Source: Thermotogaceae bacterium (lineage in GTDB: Bacteria; Thermotogota; Thermotogae; MWEM01). From it: a DNA stretch of 44,045 bases. Below the pieces are notes generated by a model. That model ran no database searches. It saw nothing but the letters and a program-made list of their open reading frames with translations, and was not told the origin of the DNA. Made by a program: the position numbers and the translations under genes. Location of the stretch: contig JAAYCF010000001.1 of assembly GCA_012744415.1 (NCBI GenBank), positions 1 through 44,045 on the forward strand, in the 5' to 3' direction. Below are positions 1-9,574 of this stretch, piece by piece (positions within the stretch are counted from its first letter, which is position 1; every line of letters begins with the position of its first letter).

Positions 1-1
1 A

Positions 2-739
2 CCTTCTTCGTACGGAAAGTACGCGGTTCAGAAGATCATCAGCCAGTTGGCCGAACGAAAGGTGACGGTCGTGAGCGGGTTAGCCTATGGAATCGATGTA
101 ATGGCTCACCTCACGGCGATCGAGAGAGGCACGCATACGATCGGCGTGTTGGGTTTCGGCGTGGACCACATCTACCCCGTATCTAATACGATCGCCTTCC
201 GCAAAGTCGAAGAACAAGGCTGCCTGGTGAGCGAATACTTGCCCTGGCAAAAGCCTGAAGTATACTTTTTCCCGGAAAGGAACCGCATTATTTCGGGATT
301 AAGCCAGGGAGTCTTGGTGATCGAAGCCTCCAAAACGAGCGGATCGTTGATCACCGTTCAATATGCGCTGTCCCAGAATCGAGACGTTTTCGCCATACCC
401 GGATCGATACAAAGCGCCTTGTCCGAGGGGACGAACGGATTGATCAAGAAAGGAGCCAAGTTAGTGACCGATGCCGGTGACATTGTCGAGGAATATCCCT
501 GGCTTGTTTCCGACAAACCGGAAACCTCGGTTTTGAGAGCGGAAACCGCCTCCCTGTCTAGAGAAGAAAAATCCGTATACGACCTGATCGTAGAAGGGTG
601 TGACCAGTTCGACCGCCTGATCGAAAAAACCCGATTGCAGCCGGCGAACCTCAATCGTGTTTTAACCAGTTTGTCGTTAAAAGGTTTGGTTACGAACATC
701 GGCTCGCAGTACTTGCCTGGGCAGGAAGGATCCGCATGA
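2..739 (+). CDS. dprA: DNA processing protein DprA, 5' end outside window
   Basis: The reading frame is open to the left edge, so the start and the N-terminal part lie outside the window. The first residues visible read PSSYGKYA, which fits the DprA motif G-S-R-x-x-S-x-Y-G at the start of the Rossmann-like domain. It continues with SGLAYGIDVMAH, FPERNRIISGLS, EASKTSGSL and AIPGS, all family hallmarks. The last 60 or so residues form a winged-helix-like C-terminal domain. DprA binds single-stranded DNA and loads RecA during natural transformation. The stop codon overlaps the next start (ATGA at 736-739), which indicates translational coupling. An internal TTG at 47 is not the true start. Confidence 0.93.
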   Translation, partial: PSSYGKYAVQKIISQLAERKVTVVSGLAYGIDVMAHLTAIERGTHTIGVLGFGVDHIYPVSNTIAFRKVEEQGCLVSEYLPWQKPEVYFFPERNRIISGLSQGVLVIEASKTSGSLITVQYALSQNRDVFAIPGSIQSALSEGTNGLIKKGAKLVTDAGDIVEEYPWLVSDKPETSVLRAETASLSREEKSVYDLIVEGCDQFDRLIEKTRLQPANLNRVLTSLSLKGLVTNIGSQYLPGQEGSA

Positions 740-1401
740 AATCTTGCCTTTGTATTCTATTCCTCTTATCGGCACTCGGATTTTCCGTTTTCGGTATGTT
801 GTTCGAGATCGGAACGGGTTATCGATTCGCTCCGTTCAGTTTCGCCAACCACGGATGGAACCTTGATTTGGGACTGTTCAACCAGTTCAACGACATGCTT
901 TCTCTCGATGTCACCTACCATCCGCAGTTCTCCTTCAACGAATCCGGTGAACGGGAGGCGACTCCGACCAACTATCTCAATTTTGATCTGGACGCGATGA
1001 TTCCGTTGTTGGGGAGGCGGGAAACCAAGGAAGGATATCGCTTTGGACTGTTTGGCACCTTCGAGTTCGGCAATTTTTACGACACTTATAAAGATCCTTC
1101 CGAAACGTCGTCGGATTTCTCCAATTGGGAAGTCTGGCAAAACAGCAGTTATTGGTTGGGGGCGGGTTTGTATGCCCAGTACTACCTTAGGCCGTGGATG
1201 TTTCAGCTTGGTATCGGGTTTCCGATCATCCGCAGCCCGGACACGCTCAATACGATGGATTGGTTGCTGGGGACTGTGGAGTTCAAAACACGGTTTTTTA
1301 TCGAGAGCGAACGGCACGCGTTCAAAGACCATCTCACAGTGGAAATTGAGATATCGGCCCGAAAAGTGGGGATATCGGTATGCTTGATCGAACCCTTTTA
1401 A
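736..1401 (+). CDS. exported beta-barrel-like protein, function unknown
   Basis: This 221-residue protein begins with a signal peptide (charged K2, then a hydrophobic stretch to about residue 20). The mature part is rich in alternating aromatic and polar strands such as FEIGTGYRF, YRFGLFGTFEFGNFYD and YWLGAGLYAQYYL. It ends in Phe. This pattern fits a small outer-membrane beta barrel, and I do not recognise a named family. It overlaps dprA by four bases and ends one base before the pseudouridine synthase start, so it is part of the same transcription unit. Secretion is well supported; the barrel assignment is inference from strand pattern and C-terminal Phe. Confidence 0.7.
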   Translation: MKSCLCILFLLSALGFSVFGMLFEIGTGYRFAPFSFANHGWNLDLGLFNQFNDMLSLDVTYHPQFSFNESGEREATPTNYLNFDLDAMIPLLGRRETKEGYRFGLFGTFEFGNFYDTYKDPSETSSDFSNWEVWQNSSYWLGAGLYAQYYLRPWMFQLGIGFPIIRSPDTLNTMDWLLGTVEFKTRFFIESERHAFKDHLTVEIEISARKVGISVCLIEPF

Positions 1402-1402
1402 A

Positions 1403-2140
1403 ATGACGCTGCAGTACTACCTCCACCGCTGCGGATTGGCCGCCCGGCGAAAGGTCAACGCGATCATCGAGCGGGGGAGGGTGGCGGTAAACGGAACAGT
1501 CGTTCGCGAATTCTGGCTGAGTGTGAACCCTGATAAAGACAGCGTTACTGTCGATGGAGCGCCTTGCCGTTTGCCCCTCGGCCATCACTACTATCTGTTT
1601 CATAAACCGCGCGGGCTCATCACATCGGTATCGGATCCGCGTGGGCGGCAAACGGTCATCGATTATGTCAGAAAGGTTCACGGCTTGTCAGAGCCTTTGC
1701 ATCCGACCGGCCGGCTGGACAAGGATACTGAAGGATTGCTGATCCTGACGGACGACGGAGACTTCACGCAAAAAATCACTCATCCGTCCCATGAGATTCC
1801 GAAGGTGTATGTGGCGGTCTTGAAAAACGAGATTACGGACGAACAGAAGCGCATCCTGGAATCCGGAATACAGATCGACGGCGCGATGACGGCGAAAGCA
1901 AAACTGGCAAAAGTTCGTCTGGAAAAGAAAGGTTTGGAAGGTCAACCGTGTTGGCGGATCACGATACACGAAGGGAAGAAACGACAGGTACGCCGAATGT
2001 TCGAAGCGGTTGGCACCCGGGTGATGTACCTGCGCCGCGACCAAATCGGGTCTTTTACCCTTAAAGGAATAGAAAATCCCGGGCAAATGCGGGTAATTAA
2101 CGAAAGCGAATTGGATGATTTTAGAAGGGTTTATTTTTAA
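1403..2140 (+). CDS. rluB: pseudouridine synthase, RsuA/RluB family
   Basis: The protein has 245 residues. Residues 2-50 form an S4 RNA-binding domain (LQYYLHRCGLAARRKVNAII then GRVAVNG). The catalytic domain carries the family signature GRLDKDTEGLLILTDDGD with the catalytic Asp at about residue 106, followed by HPSHEIPKVYVAVL and the late motif GKKRQVRRMFEAVG. Such enzymes isomerise uridine to pseudouridine in rRNA; RluB-type members act on the large-subunit RNA. The exact target (23S versus 16S, RsuA-like) cannot be fixed from sequence. The start follows the previous stop by one base and has no clear Shine-Dalgarno, so translation probably depends on coupling. Confidence 0.88.
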   Translation: MTLQYYLHRCGLAARRKVNAIIERGRVAVNGTVVREFWLSVNPDKDSVTVDGAPCRLPLGHHYYLFHKPRGLITSVSDPRGRQTVIDYVRKVHGLSEPLHPTGRLDKDTEGLLILTDDGDFTQKITHPSHEIPKVYVAVLKNEITDEQKRILESGIQIDGAMTAKAKLAKVRLEKKGLEGQPCWRITIHEGKKRQVRRMFEAVGTRVMYLRRDQIGSFTLKGIENPGQMRVINESELDDFRRVYF

Positions 2141-2163
2141 GGTTGGATAAATGGGGGGGTTTG

Positions 2164-4398
2164 ATGAGAAAAATTCTCGCGCTCGTTCTGTTATGCACGT
2201 GTTTGACGCTAATGGCATTTACTCAAGATTTGTTCGAACTGAAAAGCGTCCAATCCAAGATTCTGTTAGCTTATGAACTCAACGACCATTCTTTGCTGGA
2301 TGCCGCGATCATGGACCTGCAAAAGATTATATTGGACCGAGGGTCGGATCCTTACGTTCTTTCGAAAGCCCATCTGCTCACTGGGGACGCCTACTTTTAC
2401 AAAGGTTTTTACAGTTTAGCCCTCGAATCTTATGACAAAGCGCTGCAATACACCGGAAAAGATGATCAGGACTATCCCTACGCGGTCTATTCAAAATGTT
2501 ACGCGACCTATCATATGGCGTTGGAAACCCAGCAGAGCAATCGCGATTCCCTGTTGAGCCAGGCGTTGATCCTGCTGGAACAACTGGTGAGTTTTTCTGG
2601 ATACCAGCAAGATTACTATTTGTTGAAAGGGATGATCCAAAAAGCGAAAGGGGATTATCTCGGGGCTTCCGCCAGTTTTGACGCGGTAACTGATCCGGAT
2701 GCTGTCGGCTTCGCCAGTTATTACAAAGGACTGATCTTTTTCGAGCAGGGGAACTATCCGTCTGCAATTTTGGCCTTTGAGCGGGCAAACCAGTTCGGAC
2801 AAAGTCCGGAACTGATGGCCGCCAGCATCTACCAGACGATCCGCGCGATGATGAACCTTCAAAACTATCGGGAAGCGCTACAATATTCTGAAAATCTAGT
2901 GCGCAATTATTCGACAACCCGTTATCGCGATGAGATTTTTATGCTGCACGTGGAACTGCTGTATCGAACCGGGGAATATGAAAACGCCGCCCGGTATATC
3001 GAATATATCATCGAAAGTGCCAATAGCACGCGTGAGCTGATTGATGCCTACAATGCGATGGGATGGTTGGCTTACAAGTCGGGCAATTATGAAACCGCCT
3101 TGAACAATTGGAACAAAGCGATCACCGTCGGCGCGGCCGAGTATCCGATAGAAACCTTTGAGATGGCCAAGCAGGCGATCGACATCCTGCGCAATACCGG
3201 CGATTCAGCCAAAATGGTAGCCTACCTGAACCAGATGAAGGCGACCTTCCCTTCTCAAGGTACGGCTTTGGATCTGGAGAGCGCGAAGGTGTACATTTCT
3301 TTGGGTCGGTACTCGGAAGCGGAGGTTCTGTTGCAGCGCGTCCTGTCGTCGGGCCTTTTTTACCAGGAGGCGAACTTCACCCTCGCCCAACTCTTTCAGA
3401 AAACAGGGGATATGAAGCGGGCCCAGGACTATGTTGATCGGGTCATCCGTTCGGGCAACCAAGCCGCGATCTATCAAGGATACACTTTCCAGGGCGACCT
3501 TTATCTCCAAACGGGAGATTACGCGAAGGCGAAGATTGCTTACGAAAACGCGATGAAGAATGCCTCCGACGCCGAGAGGAGCCAGGCAACCCTGAACCTG
3601 GGGATCGTCGCGCTGAACGCCAAAGACTACACAACGGCGCAGAAGCAGTTCGAAACATTGAAAAATGAGATCACAAAAGATCTCAGCGCGGCGTTGGATG
3701 CGGCCTTTTATCTGGCCGAAACCTATATCGCCCGCAACCTACCGACTTCGGCGTTGAGCGAGTACGATTGGATTTTACGAAACGACGTTTCGAAAAAGTA
3801 CGATAAAACGGTAACATTGAAAAAGTATACGGTGATGTTGGAGACGAATCAAGATCCTCTGGAGATCGCGCGGCAGATCGACGCCGCACTTCAAACCACG
3901 TCTGATTCGTCGCTTTCCGCGGAACTGAAATATCTGAGAGCGGAAGCCTTCTTGAAAAAAGGCGACCTTATCTCGGCCTTTGAAGCGCTGAGAGATGCGA
4001 ATTTCGATCAGCTGTCGACAGGATCGAAGGGCGGATATCTGTACATCCGCGGAAAATACTACGCCTCCCAGGGAAACGAAGGAGAGATGCGCGCTTCCTT
4101 TGAACAACTGATCGACCAATTCCCGCAGTCTCCCAAAACTCCGTGGGCGATCCAGGACTATGCGTTGTACTACTACAACAAGAACGATTACAACAACGCC
4201 AAGAATCTATTTTTTAAAATGATTACCTCCTATCCGGACTTTTCCAAAAATGACACCGCCTATTACTATATTGGCTTGTGCTATGAGAAGTCTGGGGAGA
4301 GGGACAAAGCCATAAAAATCTATCAGGACATGATCGCGAAATACCCCGCTTCTTCGCGGGTTTCGGAGGCAAAAAAACGGATAGAGGCTTTGCAATAA
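2164..4398 (+). CDS. exported TPR-repeat protein
   Basis: This is a 744-residue protein. I choose ATG 2164 rather than the TTG at 2143 because a run of seven G's lies just upstream as a ribosome site and because MRKILALVLLCTCLTLMAFTQ is then a clean signal peptide. The mature protein is almost entirely tetratricopeptide repeats, for example FYSLALESYDKALQY, NYETALNNWNKAI, DYAKAKIAYENAM, DYNNAKNLFFKMI and RDKAIKIYQDMIAKYP. The last repeats resemble YbgF/BamD-like TPRs that act at the periplasmic side of the outer membrane. A scaffold role in envelope assembly is plausible but unproven. It lies in the dprA-kbl operon, 23 bases after rluB. Confidence 0.85.
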   Translation: MRKILALVLLCTCLTLMAFTQDLFELKSVQSKILLAYELNDHSLLDAAIMDLQKIILDRGSDPYVLSKAHLLTGDAYFYKGFYSLALESYDKALQYTGKDDQDYPYAVYSKCYATYHMALETQQSNRDSLLSQALILLEQLVSFSGYQQDYYLLKGMIQKAKGDYLGASASFDAVTDPDAVGFASYYKGLIFFEQGNYPSAILAFERANQFGQSPELMAASIYQTIRAMMNLQNYREALQYSENLVRNYSTTRYRDEIFMLHVELLYRTGEYENAARYIEYIIESANSTRELIDAYNAMGWLAYKSGNYETALNNWNKAITVGAAEYPIETFEMAKQAIDILRNTGDSAKMVAYLNQMKATFPSQGTALDLESAKVYISLGRYSEAEVLLQRVLSSGLFYQEANFTLAQLFQKTGDMKRAQDYVDRVIRSGNQAAIYQGYTFQGDLYLQTGDYAKAKIAYENAMKNASDAERSQATLNLGIVALNAKDYTTAQKQFETLKNEITKDLSAALDAAFYLAETYIARNLPTSALSEYDWILRNDVSKKYDKTVTLKKYTVMLETNQDPLEIARQIDAALQTTSDSSLSAELKYLRAEAFLKKGDLISAFEALRDANFDQLSTGSKGGYLYIRGKYYASQGNEGEMRASFEQLIDQFPQSPKTPWAIQDYALYYYNKNDYNNAKNLFFKMITSYPDFSKNDTAYYYIGLCYEKSGERDKAIKIYQDMIAKYPASSRVSEAKKRIEALQ

Positions 4399-4421
4399 AC
4401 CCCACGAAGAAAACCGCCACC

Positions 4422-5351
4422 GTGTTGGAGGCGCGGGCGAAGATCAATCTCTATTTAGAAGTCTTCCCGCGTGTCTCGGAAGGGTACCATCCGATCCGGA
4501 CACTGTTCCAGACGGTCGCCCTGTCCGATCGGCTCGCCGCGGAAGAGATCGAAAGCCCGACTGTTTTTTCAGCCCATTACGATCCGGATTTAACGTTTCA
4601 CCCCGAATTGCAGTGGAGTGACGGCAACCTGCTGTATGAAGCCTTCGAAGCGATAGAAATGGCGATTGGTCATCCCTGTGGCCGCTGGAAATTCGATCTT
4701 CAAAAACGGATTCCAGCGCAATCGGGATTGGGTGGTGGCAGTGCCGATGCCGCCGCGCTGATTCGATGGTTAAGTCGGAAGTTCGGATTGAACCCCCGAA
4801 CCGAACAGGCTGTGGCAAAGCAGGTGGGAGCCGATGTCCCCTTCTTGCTGGAAAACGGGACAGCGCTCGGAGAAGGCAACGGTAGCGCTTTGTCCCCATT
4901 ACCGCTTTTGCCCCCCTTGCCGGTATTGATCGTCCAACCGCCTTTCACCATGAGTACCGCTAAGATGTACGAACAATACGATCACATCGTTTCGAAAAGC
5001 GCTCATGCCCTCAACGGAGAAGGCGAACAAAGCCCGCAGTCCCCGCTCCAAGTCTATGAAGCCTTGAAGAGCCAATATCCCGTGGATTCCCGCAATGATT
5101 TTGAAGCGGTGGCTTGGGAATACTATCCGGAATACCGCGTTTTTCTAAACTTCTTCTCGCGTCTGGGAAAAGACGAGGGATCAGAAGATCCGTCGATCCT
5201 GCTGAAACGGATGAGCGGATCAGGATCGGCCCATTATATCGTGTTCAGATCCGAAACGGACCGGGCGGTGTTGGCGCATTACGAAAGTGTGTGCCGGAAT
5301 CATCGTTGTTGGGCCGTATTGACACGGTTTTCAGGAGGCGTTATGGTATGA
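4422..5351 (+). CDS. ispE: 4-diphosphocytidyl-2-C-methyl-D-erythritol kinase
   Basis: The 309-residue protein phosphorylates CDP-methylerythritol in the non-mevalonate (MEP) isoprenoid pathway. It is a GHMP kinase: N-terminal RAKINLYL (residues 5-12, with the family Lys-Asn pair at 8-9), the phosphate loop PAQSGLGGGSADAAAL (about 98-113), the GADVPFLL motif with the catalytic Asp at about 138, and the C-terminal MSGSGSAHYIVF. Length is slightly above the usual 280-300. The start is GTG at 4422 with only a weak ribosome site. The stop overlaps the next ATG (ATGA at 5348-5351). Its presence implies the MEP pathway in this organism. Confidence 0.93.
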   Translation: MLEARAKINLYLEVFPRVSEGYHPIRTLFQTVALSDRLAAEEIESPTVFSAHYDPDLTFHPELQWSDGNLLYEAFEAIEMAIGHPCGRWKFDLQKRIPAQSGLGGGSADAAALIRWLSRKFGLNPRTEQAVAKQVGADVPFLLENGTALGEGNGSALSPLPLLPPLPVLIVQPPFTMSTAKMYEQYDHIVSKSAHALNGEGEQSPQSPLQVYEALKSQYPVDSRNDFEAVAWEYYPEYRVFLNFFSRLGKDEGSEDPSILLKRMSGSGSAHYIVFRSETDRAVLAHYESVCRNHRCWAVLTRFSGGVMV

Positions 5352-6541
5352 GCCAGCCGGATCGATCGCGCGTTGTTTGCGTGGACGGTTCTTCTCAGCC
5401 GCTTACCTCTTTTAGTATTGATAAGCAAAGATTATTAAAGATCGTTCATTATTGCGAGTTGATCGCGGGGTCCGAGAAGAAGCATGGGTTTTTGTGGCTC
5501 TTCTACAGTCAGGGACTTCGGTTCTTCGTGACCGATGGTTCCTTAAAAACGATCTTCCAGGCGAAGGGGGAGTTTCCTCCTTTTGAACGCGCCTATCAAT
5601 TTCCGATTCACCCTTTGAAGCTGTTTCTGCAGGAACGGTCGGCGGACGCCTCTGTGAATCTACTGCTTAGTCAGCGGTCGGTGGTTTTTCAATGCGATAA
5701 CGAGATCCTGTCTTTAAGGCAAGCAGAGGACAGGCGGATAGAAGAATTAGTTTTTCCGGATCCATTGTGTACGGTGCCTTTCAAGGCATTTTTAAACGGT
5801 ATTGACTTCGCGACGGTTTCTCTTCCATCTTTGGAGAGGGTTTTCTTAATTGACTATGACGGTTGTTTTTCTGTCGTTTCCGTGGAACAGGATAGTTTCG
5901 CGCTCTTCTGCAGCGACATACCGATTCGTCGTTTTGATGACGGAAGCTTTTTAGAAGTGCAGATCCCGTACGCCAGCATCCGCCATTTCGTGAAAGCGTG
6001 TTCGCTTATTGACGTCAACGAGCTTAAGATCGGCGTCTCTCAAGAAAAAGAGGAGATCTATTTCCAAACCGCCGGGGCGGTGACGGCCCTGTGTATGAAA
6101 GCGTTGGAAGAGAAAGACGCGACCGACCTCTTTCGGCTATTGCACGTCTACGAACAGATGGAACCAGTGGCGCGAGTCAATTCCGAGAAAACCCGGAAGC
6201 TCTTCTCGAAAGCGCTGCGACTTTCCGAAAACGGAGTCCTGAATCTATCCCGCTATCCCGAAGAACTGGAGTTCTGGATTTCGAAGAAATCACTTTACTA
6301 TTCGGTAAAAGACAGTGTTGAAGCATATTGGGAGAGCTCTGAAACCCCGCTTTCCATACAATTTTACGGAAAGATGATCAAGTCTTCTTTGAACCGTATC
6401 AAAACGAGGGATCTGTATCTTTTCCAATCCGACGAGTTCATCGGGTTTGGAGATGAAAAAAAACGGACGGTGGCAGTGGTTAGGGGAAAAAAAGTAGAAA
6501 GGAGCTGGAATCATGCAGGATTGGATGGAACTAACGAATGA
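5348..6541 (+). CDS. divergent DnaN-like sliding-clamp protein (putative)
   Basis: The protein has 397 residues from ATG 5348, which overlaps the ispE stop; the frame stays open upstream to 5114 but coupling supports 5348. It matches no family at first glance. Read against DnaN, it shows the same threefold architecture. Domain 1 (about 15-120) runs strand FSID, helix [15 protein letters not shown], strands [19 protein letters not shown], then [12 protein letters not shown]. Domain 2 (about 130-245) contains [10 protein letters not shown] and [27 protein letters not shown]. Domain 3 (about 265-385) contains [17 protein letters not shown] and [23 protein letters not shown], parallel to the DnaN stretch that ends in FNxxYLLDAL. 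The usual C-terminal M-P-M-R is absent. Assignment is by pattern and needs structure prediction. It sits in an operon with dprA. Confidence 0.55.
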   Translation: MSQPDRSRVVCVDGSSQPLTSFSIDKQRLLKIVHYCELIAGSEKKHGFLWLFYSQGLRFFVTDGSLKTIFQAKGEFPPFERAYQFPIHPLKLFLQERSADASVNLLLSQRSVVFQCDNEILSLRQAEDRRIEELVFPDPLCTVPFKAFLNGIDFATVSLPSLERVFLIDYDGCFSVVSVEQDSFALFCSDIPIRRFDDGSFLEVQIPYASIRHFVKACSLIDVNELKIGVSQEKEEIYFQTAGAVTALCMKALEEKDATDLFRLLHVYEQMEPVARVNSEKTRKLFSKALRLSENGVLNLSRYPEELEFWISKKSLYYSVKDSVEAYWESSETPLSIQFYGKMIKSSLNRIKTRDLYLFQSDEFIGFGDEKKRTVAVVRGKKVERSWNHAGLDGTNE

Positions 6542-7697
6542 AATGGAAGAGGCAAAAGAGAAGGGATTGTACACATGGATTAGAACATTGGAAGGACCGC
6601 AGGGCGCCTGGTTGACGATACAATCGAAAAAAGTGCTTAATCTGTCTTCCAACAACTATTTAGGATTGGCCAATCATCCGGCGATGAAACAGGCGGCGAT
6701 CGAAGCGATACAAAACTGGGGCGTCGGTCCGGGAGCGGTTCGTACGATCGCGGGGACGATGTCTTTACATACGCAGTTAGAAGAAAGACTGGCCGCTTTT
6801 AAAAAGGTCGAAGCCGTCATCATGCTCCAATCCGGCTTCACGGCGAATCAAGCCGTGCTTGCCCCCTTGGTCAATGAGCAAGACGCCTTGTTGTCGGATG
6901 AATTGAATCACGCCAGCATTATTGATGGGACGCGCTTGACGAAAGCGATGCGTTTTGTTTGGAAGCATAAGGATATGGAGGATTTGCGAGAACAACTTCG
7001 AAAAGCCTCATTGGAAGGCGCTCGGCGAAAAATCATCATCACAGACGGCGTTTTTAGCATGGATGGCGATATCGCGCCGTTGCCGGAGATCGTGGCTTTG
7101 GCGAAAGAGTATCAAGCGATCGTTCTGGTCGATGACGCTCACGGCGAGGGAGTTCTGGGCTCGCATGGACGCGGGATCGTGGACCATTACCATCTGCACG
7201 GGGAGGTCGACATCGAAGTCGGGACGCTCTCGAAGGCTTTCGGAGTGATCGGCGGGTTCGTTGCCGGAAAAAAACCGCTGATCGATTATCTGAAACAAAA
7301 AGCGCGCCCATTTTTATTCAGTAGTTCTTTGAGTCCTGCCGATACGGCGGCGGCGATCGAGTCGGTTAAAATTTTGGAGAGAAGCGACGAGTTGGTAAAA
7401 AAACTCTGGGAAAATGCCGAGTATTTTCGGTCAAATATGGCGCGTCTGGGATTCGACACTGGCCACACACAGACACCGATCACGCCCGTGATGCTCTATG
7501 AAGCGCCTTTAGCCAGTCAATTCAGCCGTACCCTCTTCGAAAAAGGGGTTTTCGCGCAATCGCTCGGATTTCCGACGGTTCCTAAAGGAAAGGCGCGTAT
7601 ACGGGTCATCATGAGCGCGGCCCATAGCAAAGAAGACCTCGATTATGGCATACGAGCTTTCGAAGAAGTTGGTAAAGAGCTTGGAGTATTGAAATAA
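6513..7697 (+). CDS. kbl: alpha-oxoamine synthase, glycine C-acetyltransferase type
   Basis: The protein has 394 residues and a good ribosome site (AAAGGAG at 6498-6504). It is a fold-type I PLP enzyme that condenses an amino acid with an acyl-CoA. Markers are [46 protein letters not shown], the cofactor-binding [11 protein letters not shown] (Asp207/208, His210) and [14 protein letters not shown] with the PLP lysine at about 241. It could be 2-amino-3-ketobutyrate CoA ligase (Kbl), which makes or cleaves the threonine-catabolic intermediate with glycine, or 8-amino-7-oxononanoate synthase (BioF). No tdh or bio genes adjoin it. It overlaps the clamp-like gene by 29 bases. Confidence 0.85.
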   Translation: MQDWMELTNEMEEAKEKGLYTWIRTLEGPQGAWLTIQSKKVLNLSSNNYLGLANHPAMKQAAIEAIQNWGVGPGAVRTIAGTMSLHTQLEERLAAFKKVEAVIMLQSGFTANQAVLAPLVNEQDALLSDELNHASIIDGTRLTKAMRFVWKHKDMEDLREQLRKASLEGARRKIIITDGVFSMDGDIAPLPEIVALAKEYQAIVLVDDAHGEGVLGSHGRGIVDHYHLHGEVDIEVGTLSKAFGVIGGFVAGKKPLIDYLKQKARPFLFSSSLSPADTAAAIESVKILERSDELVKKLWENAEYFRSNMARLGFDTGHTQTPITPVMLYEAPLASQFSRTLFEKGVFAQSLGFPTVPKGKARIRVIMSAAHSKEDLDYGIRAFEEVGKELGVLK

Positions 7698-7711
7698 CCT
7701 CTTTGGAACGG

Positions 7712-7740
7712 GCTGGTCGTCGGTTACCCAGACGACCAGC
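7712..7740. terminator. hairpin between convergent kbl and permease genes
   Basis: A perfect 10-bp inverted repeat (GCTGGTCGTC at 7712-7721 and GACGACCAGC at 7731-7740, 9-base loop) lies between the 3' ends of two convergent genes. Only a short T run (GTTTG) follows on the plus strand, so it may act as a bidirectional but imperfect terminator. The right arm lies inside the permease C-terminal codons. Confidence 0.55.
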
Positions 7741-9574
7741 GTTTGCGTACTAAAGCGGGCAAGGGAATGGAGCAGACCGCCATGACCGCTACGGTCAGAA
7801 TCGCTCCGGCGGCGAAAATTCCCCATCGCGTATGGTGCAATCCCGGATCTCCTGCCCAATCATAGAGCCGCAAGGAGACGGGATATTTCTCCGGTGACGA
7901 TATCAGCAACAACGGCGCGATAAAACTCGACCATCCTTTAATAAAGATGTATAAAAACACAACCGACACCGTCGGTATTGAAAGCGGTAAGAGGATCTTC
8001 CAAAAAAGCTGCCACCGCGAAGCGCCATCGATTTGCCCCAGCTCCGTGTAGGTCCGATCGGTTTGCCGAAAAGCGAAATAGGCGGTCATAAATGCGATGG
8101 GAGCGCTTTGGTTCAAGACGGCGAACACGATAGGCAGAAATCGGTTCAATCCGTGTAGCGCTTCCAGCGTTTGAACGAGCGGCACGAATGTGTTCATACC
8201 CGCCATCACCAAAGTTATACTGATCAATCCTTTCGCGAAGGTGTAGTATTTTGGTTTTTTTAAAGCCGCATAAGCCGCCATCGAGAAGATGAGCACCCCC
8301 AACGCCCCACTCCCTAAACCCAACCAAAGACTGTTCTTCAAGTTGACGAGAAATCCGGAGTCGAAGAGATAGGCGTAATTATCCCAGCTGAGATTCTCTA
8401 AGGCCTTTCCGATCGTCGGAAAGGGGGGAAGATACTCGTAGCCGGAAAACGAAAGCCAAACCAGAAACCCCAAAGCGATTACGCTAACCGATATCCAAAG
8501 GGCAATCAGCGCGGTGTTGAAGAAAAAGAGAAGCCGATCGAAAACCTTCCGGAAGGGAAAGAAATGGTATAAAAGAAAAACCCACAGAATGACGGTGAAG
8601 GGAGAAAGATGCCCGAGGATGAGGGATGCCCCTGCGGCGATTCCGGCGCAAGCGTATGTATGCTCTTTTCGCTTCCAGTCCGTGAAGAAGAGGGCGGGTA
8701 AAAAAACCAGAGACCCAAGAAACAACCCCCATAACACTTCCAGTCCGAACCAAAGCCAAAAGGTCTTTTCCGGACGCCTGAACAACCGGTTCATAAACCA
8801 GAAGCTCGCTAAGAGCGTGGCGGTCACCAGCGCATTTTGCGACCATAAAAAGGTCCAGGAGTCCCCCGAGGTAAAGTCTACCAGGTTGTTTTTCAGAAAG
8901 AAGCCGAGCGTGGTTGTCGCGCCCGCAATCCCGTAAGGGGTAAAGCCTGCGATTAGCAAGGGGCGCCCTTCGGTAAGCATCATGGGAAGAGTGACATCGC
9001 GCATCTGGTCCAAAAAGGATATACAGAGATAGCCGACCAGACTTTTCCTCGCTATTTGAAAGAAGAGGGAAAAAAAGCGATCGATGGTTCCGGCGCCTTC
9101 GAGCCGCATGCTTTCGTCATAGGAAGGAGACAAGTCCTCAAAAAGTGCCAGAGCGATTAGGGTCATGATCGGAAGGTCCACCCAAAGTCGCCCCGTTAGA
9201 ACGGAAAGAAAAGCCTGTAATCCGGAAGCGATAGGGTTTTCTACCGTATTGAGAAGCATCGCCCGAAACACGGGCAGGGAAACGAAAGAAGGAAGCGCCC
9301 AAATTACGAATAAGAGAATAAAACCTGCTTTTCTAAAAAAACGTGGTAATCGGTAGAGAAGGTAAGCGGCCGTCGTCCCGCAAAAGAAAACCGATAGTGT
9401 GGTGAATATCGCGTATAGAGAGGAAACTTGCGCGGATATCCGGAAAGATCCGTCTCGGAACAATTCCCAAAAAAGATCGAATCGGATTCGCGTCCGGCCG
9501 GCAATCGCCGAAAACGCGGCCGGAAAGAGCGTCATGCCAGCCGTCAGCAGTAGAAACGGGAAAAAAAAGATCAT
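7724..9574 (-). CDS. ABC sugar permease, apparent MalF-MalG fusion
   Basis: The protein has 616 residues, about twice a normal sugar ABC permease. The N-terminal half (about 1-300) has several hydrophobic segments and an EAA-like loop, MRLEGAGTIDRFFSLFFQIA. A middle set of hydrophobic segments follows. The C-terminal half (about 350-616) has the typical MalG pattern, with SLWLGLGSGALG at its first core segment, then ELGQIDGASRWQLFWKILLPLSIPTVS. Two EAA loops in one chain mean that one polypeptide probably supplies both transmembrane subunits. The start ATG overlaps the stop of the binding-protein gene (9571-9574). No ATPase gene is nearby, so a shared MsmX/UgpC-type ATPase elsewhere is likely. 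Confidence 0.85.
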   Translation of the reverse strand: MIFFFPFLLLTAGMTLFPAAFSAIAGRTRIRFDLFWELFRDGSFRISAQVSSLYAIFTTLSVFFCGTTAAYLLYRLPRFFRKAGFILLFVIWALPSFVSLPVFRAMLLNTVENPIASGLQAFLSVLTGRLWVDLPIMTLIALALFEDLSPSYDESMRLEGAGTIDRFFSLFFQIARKSLVGYLCISFLDQMRDVTLPMMLTEGRPLLIAGFTPYGIAGATTTLGFFLKNNLVDFTSGDSWTFLWSQNALVTATLLASFWFMNRLFRRPEKTFWLWFGLEVLWGLFLGSLVFLPALFFTDWKRKEHTYACAGIAAGASLILGHLSPFTVILWVFLLYHFFPFRKVFDRLLFFFNTALIALWISVSVIALGFLVWLSFSGYEYLPPFPTIGKALENLSWDNYAYLFDSGFLVNLKNSLWLGLGSGALGVLIFSMAAYAALKKPKYYTFAKGLISITLVMAGMNTFVPLVQTLEALHGLNRFLPIVFAVLNQSAPIAFMTAYFAFRQTDRTYTELGQIDGASRWQLFWKILLPLSIPTVSVVFLYIFIKGWSSFIAPLLLISSPEKYPVSLRLYDWAGDPGLHHTRWGIFAAGAILTVAVMAVCSIPLPALVRKRWSSG

